From: Acidimicrobiales bacterium
GTDB lineage: Bacteria > Actinomycetota > Acidimicrobiia > Acidimicrobiales > Acidimicrobilacustridaceae
DNA length: 38,369 bases
NCBI GenBank assembly: GCA_025456085.1
Contig: JALOLF010000026.1
Span: 1 to 38,369 of the forward strand
Direction of reading: 5' to 3'
Of the stretch, positions 38,284 to 38,369 are shown piece after piece (the stretch's first letter is position 1; the number at the start of each line of letters is the position of its first letter). Both the position numbers and the translations under genes were made by a program. Below the pieces are notes generated by a model. It did not search any database. It was given only the letters and a program-made list of their open reading frames with translations, and was not told the DNA's origin.

Positions 38284-38369
38284 ATGGAAGGCGGCGCGGT
38301 CCCCCCGACGCGACCCACCGGTCTGACGAGCGACGAGGCGGCGGCACGCCTCGTCCGCGACGGGCCCAA
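38284..38369 (+). CDS. P-type cation ATPase, N-terminal fragment
   Basis: The gene runs off the right edge; only 28 codons are seen. The product begins MEGGAVPPTRPTGLTSDEAAARLVRDGP, given here in pieces: GLTSDEAAARL and VRDGP match the N-terminal cation-ATPase domain (GLSxxEAxxRLxxxGPN). This suggests a Ca2+/Mg2+/K+-type P-ATPase. AGGATGAAGG lies before ATG 38284, though its spacing is short. The evidence is a single short motif. Confidence 0.6.
   Translation, partial: MEGGAVPPTRPTGLTSDEAAARLVRDGP

Noticed and set aside
1..38369. CRISPR arrays, insertion sequences, rRNA and riboswitches.
   Set aside because: No regularly spaced repeats, transposase-like product, rRNA or known riboswitch core was seen on reading both strands; absence of small or diverged elements cannot be excluded without a search.

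Overview
This is a very GC-rich, gene-dense stretch of an actinobacterial chromosome. The gene set (mycothiol glycosyltransferase mshA, a rex-hemA-hemC cluster, DUF2510, YbjN, an RsiG-type anti-sigma protein, PIG-V-like and O-mannosyl GT-C enzymes) and the many TANNNT boxes 6-8 nt before a start codon fit Actinobacteria, most likely a deep lineage such as Acidimicrobiia. The lineage call is inference from gene content; no rRNA is present. No mobile element, integrase, CRISPR array or prophage was seen, so the window reads as core chromosome.

Layout. 1-5.5 kb holds cell-envelope genes: a 5'-truncated NlpC/P60 hydrolase with a Pro/Thr-rich linker, an alpha/beta hydrolase, two single-pass proteins with pre-peptidase-like ectodomains, a protein O-mannosyltransferase-like GT-C and a PAP2 phosphatase. 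5.5-7.3 kb is a zinc-uptake lipoprotein and permease behind a perfect 15-bp Fur/Zur palindrome, with no ATPase gene beside them. 7.3-10.7 kb is the leftward operon rex, precorrin-2 dehydrogenase, hemA, hemC with a candidate Rex operator. 10.8-15.6 kb has a membrane protein, an acyl-CoA ligase, a secreted CAP protein and an ABC-2 exporter. 15.6-21.2 kb (leftward) has a 29-residue membrane microprotein coupled to a SAM hydroxide adenosyltransferase, proC, an MFS transporter, a YbjN protein, mshA, an XRE regulator and an RsiG-like protein. 21.2-22.9 kb has a degenerate CdsA-like protein, a MoaD/ThiS-type protein and a histidine phosphatase.

22.9-30.2 kb is one leftward, tightly packed seven-gene set: PIG-V-like GT-C, DPM1-like GT2, YdjC-type deacetylase, two methyltransferases, an ABC1 kinase and a GGDEF diguanylate cyclase. 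It looks like a polyprenyl-phosphate-sugar or glycolipid pathway, ending in a c-di-GMP synthase only about 1.7 kb from a protein carrying the RsiG c-di-GMP-binding signature. 30.3-34.3 kb has an SDR, a CBM48-like domain, a beta-lactamase-fold hydrolase, a GNAT acetyltransferase and tRNA-Lys. 34.4-38.4 kb has a universal stress protein, an unrecognised receiver-like protein, a three-cupredoxin multicopper oxidase with a DosR-like palindrome upstream, a secreted helical protein and the start of a P-type ATPase.

The most interesting signals are the RsiG-like protein near a diguanylate cyclase, the DosR-like box in front of the multicopper oxidase and stress-type genes, the coupled 29-residue protein, the repeated TANNNT-N6-start architecture, and three gene junctions where CTG (as CTGA) is a plausible start codon.
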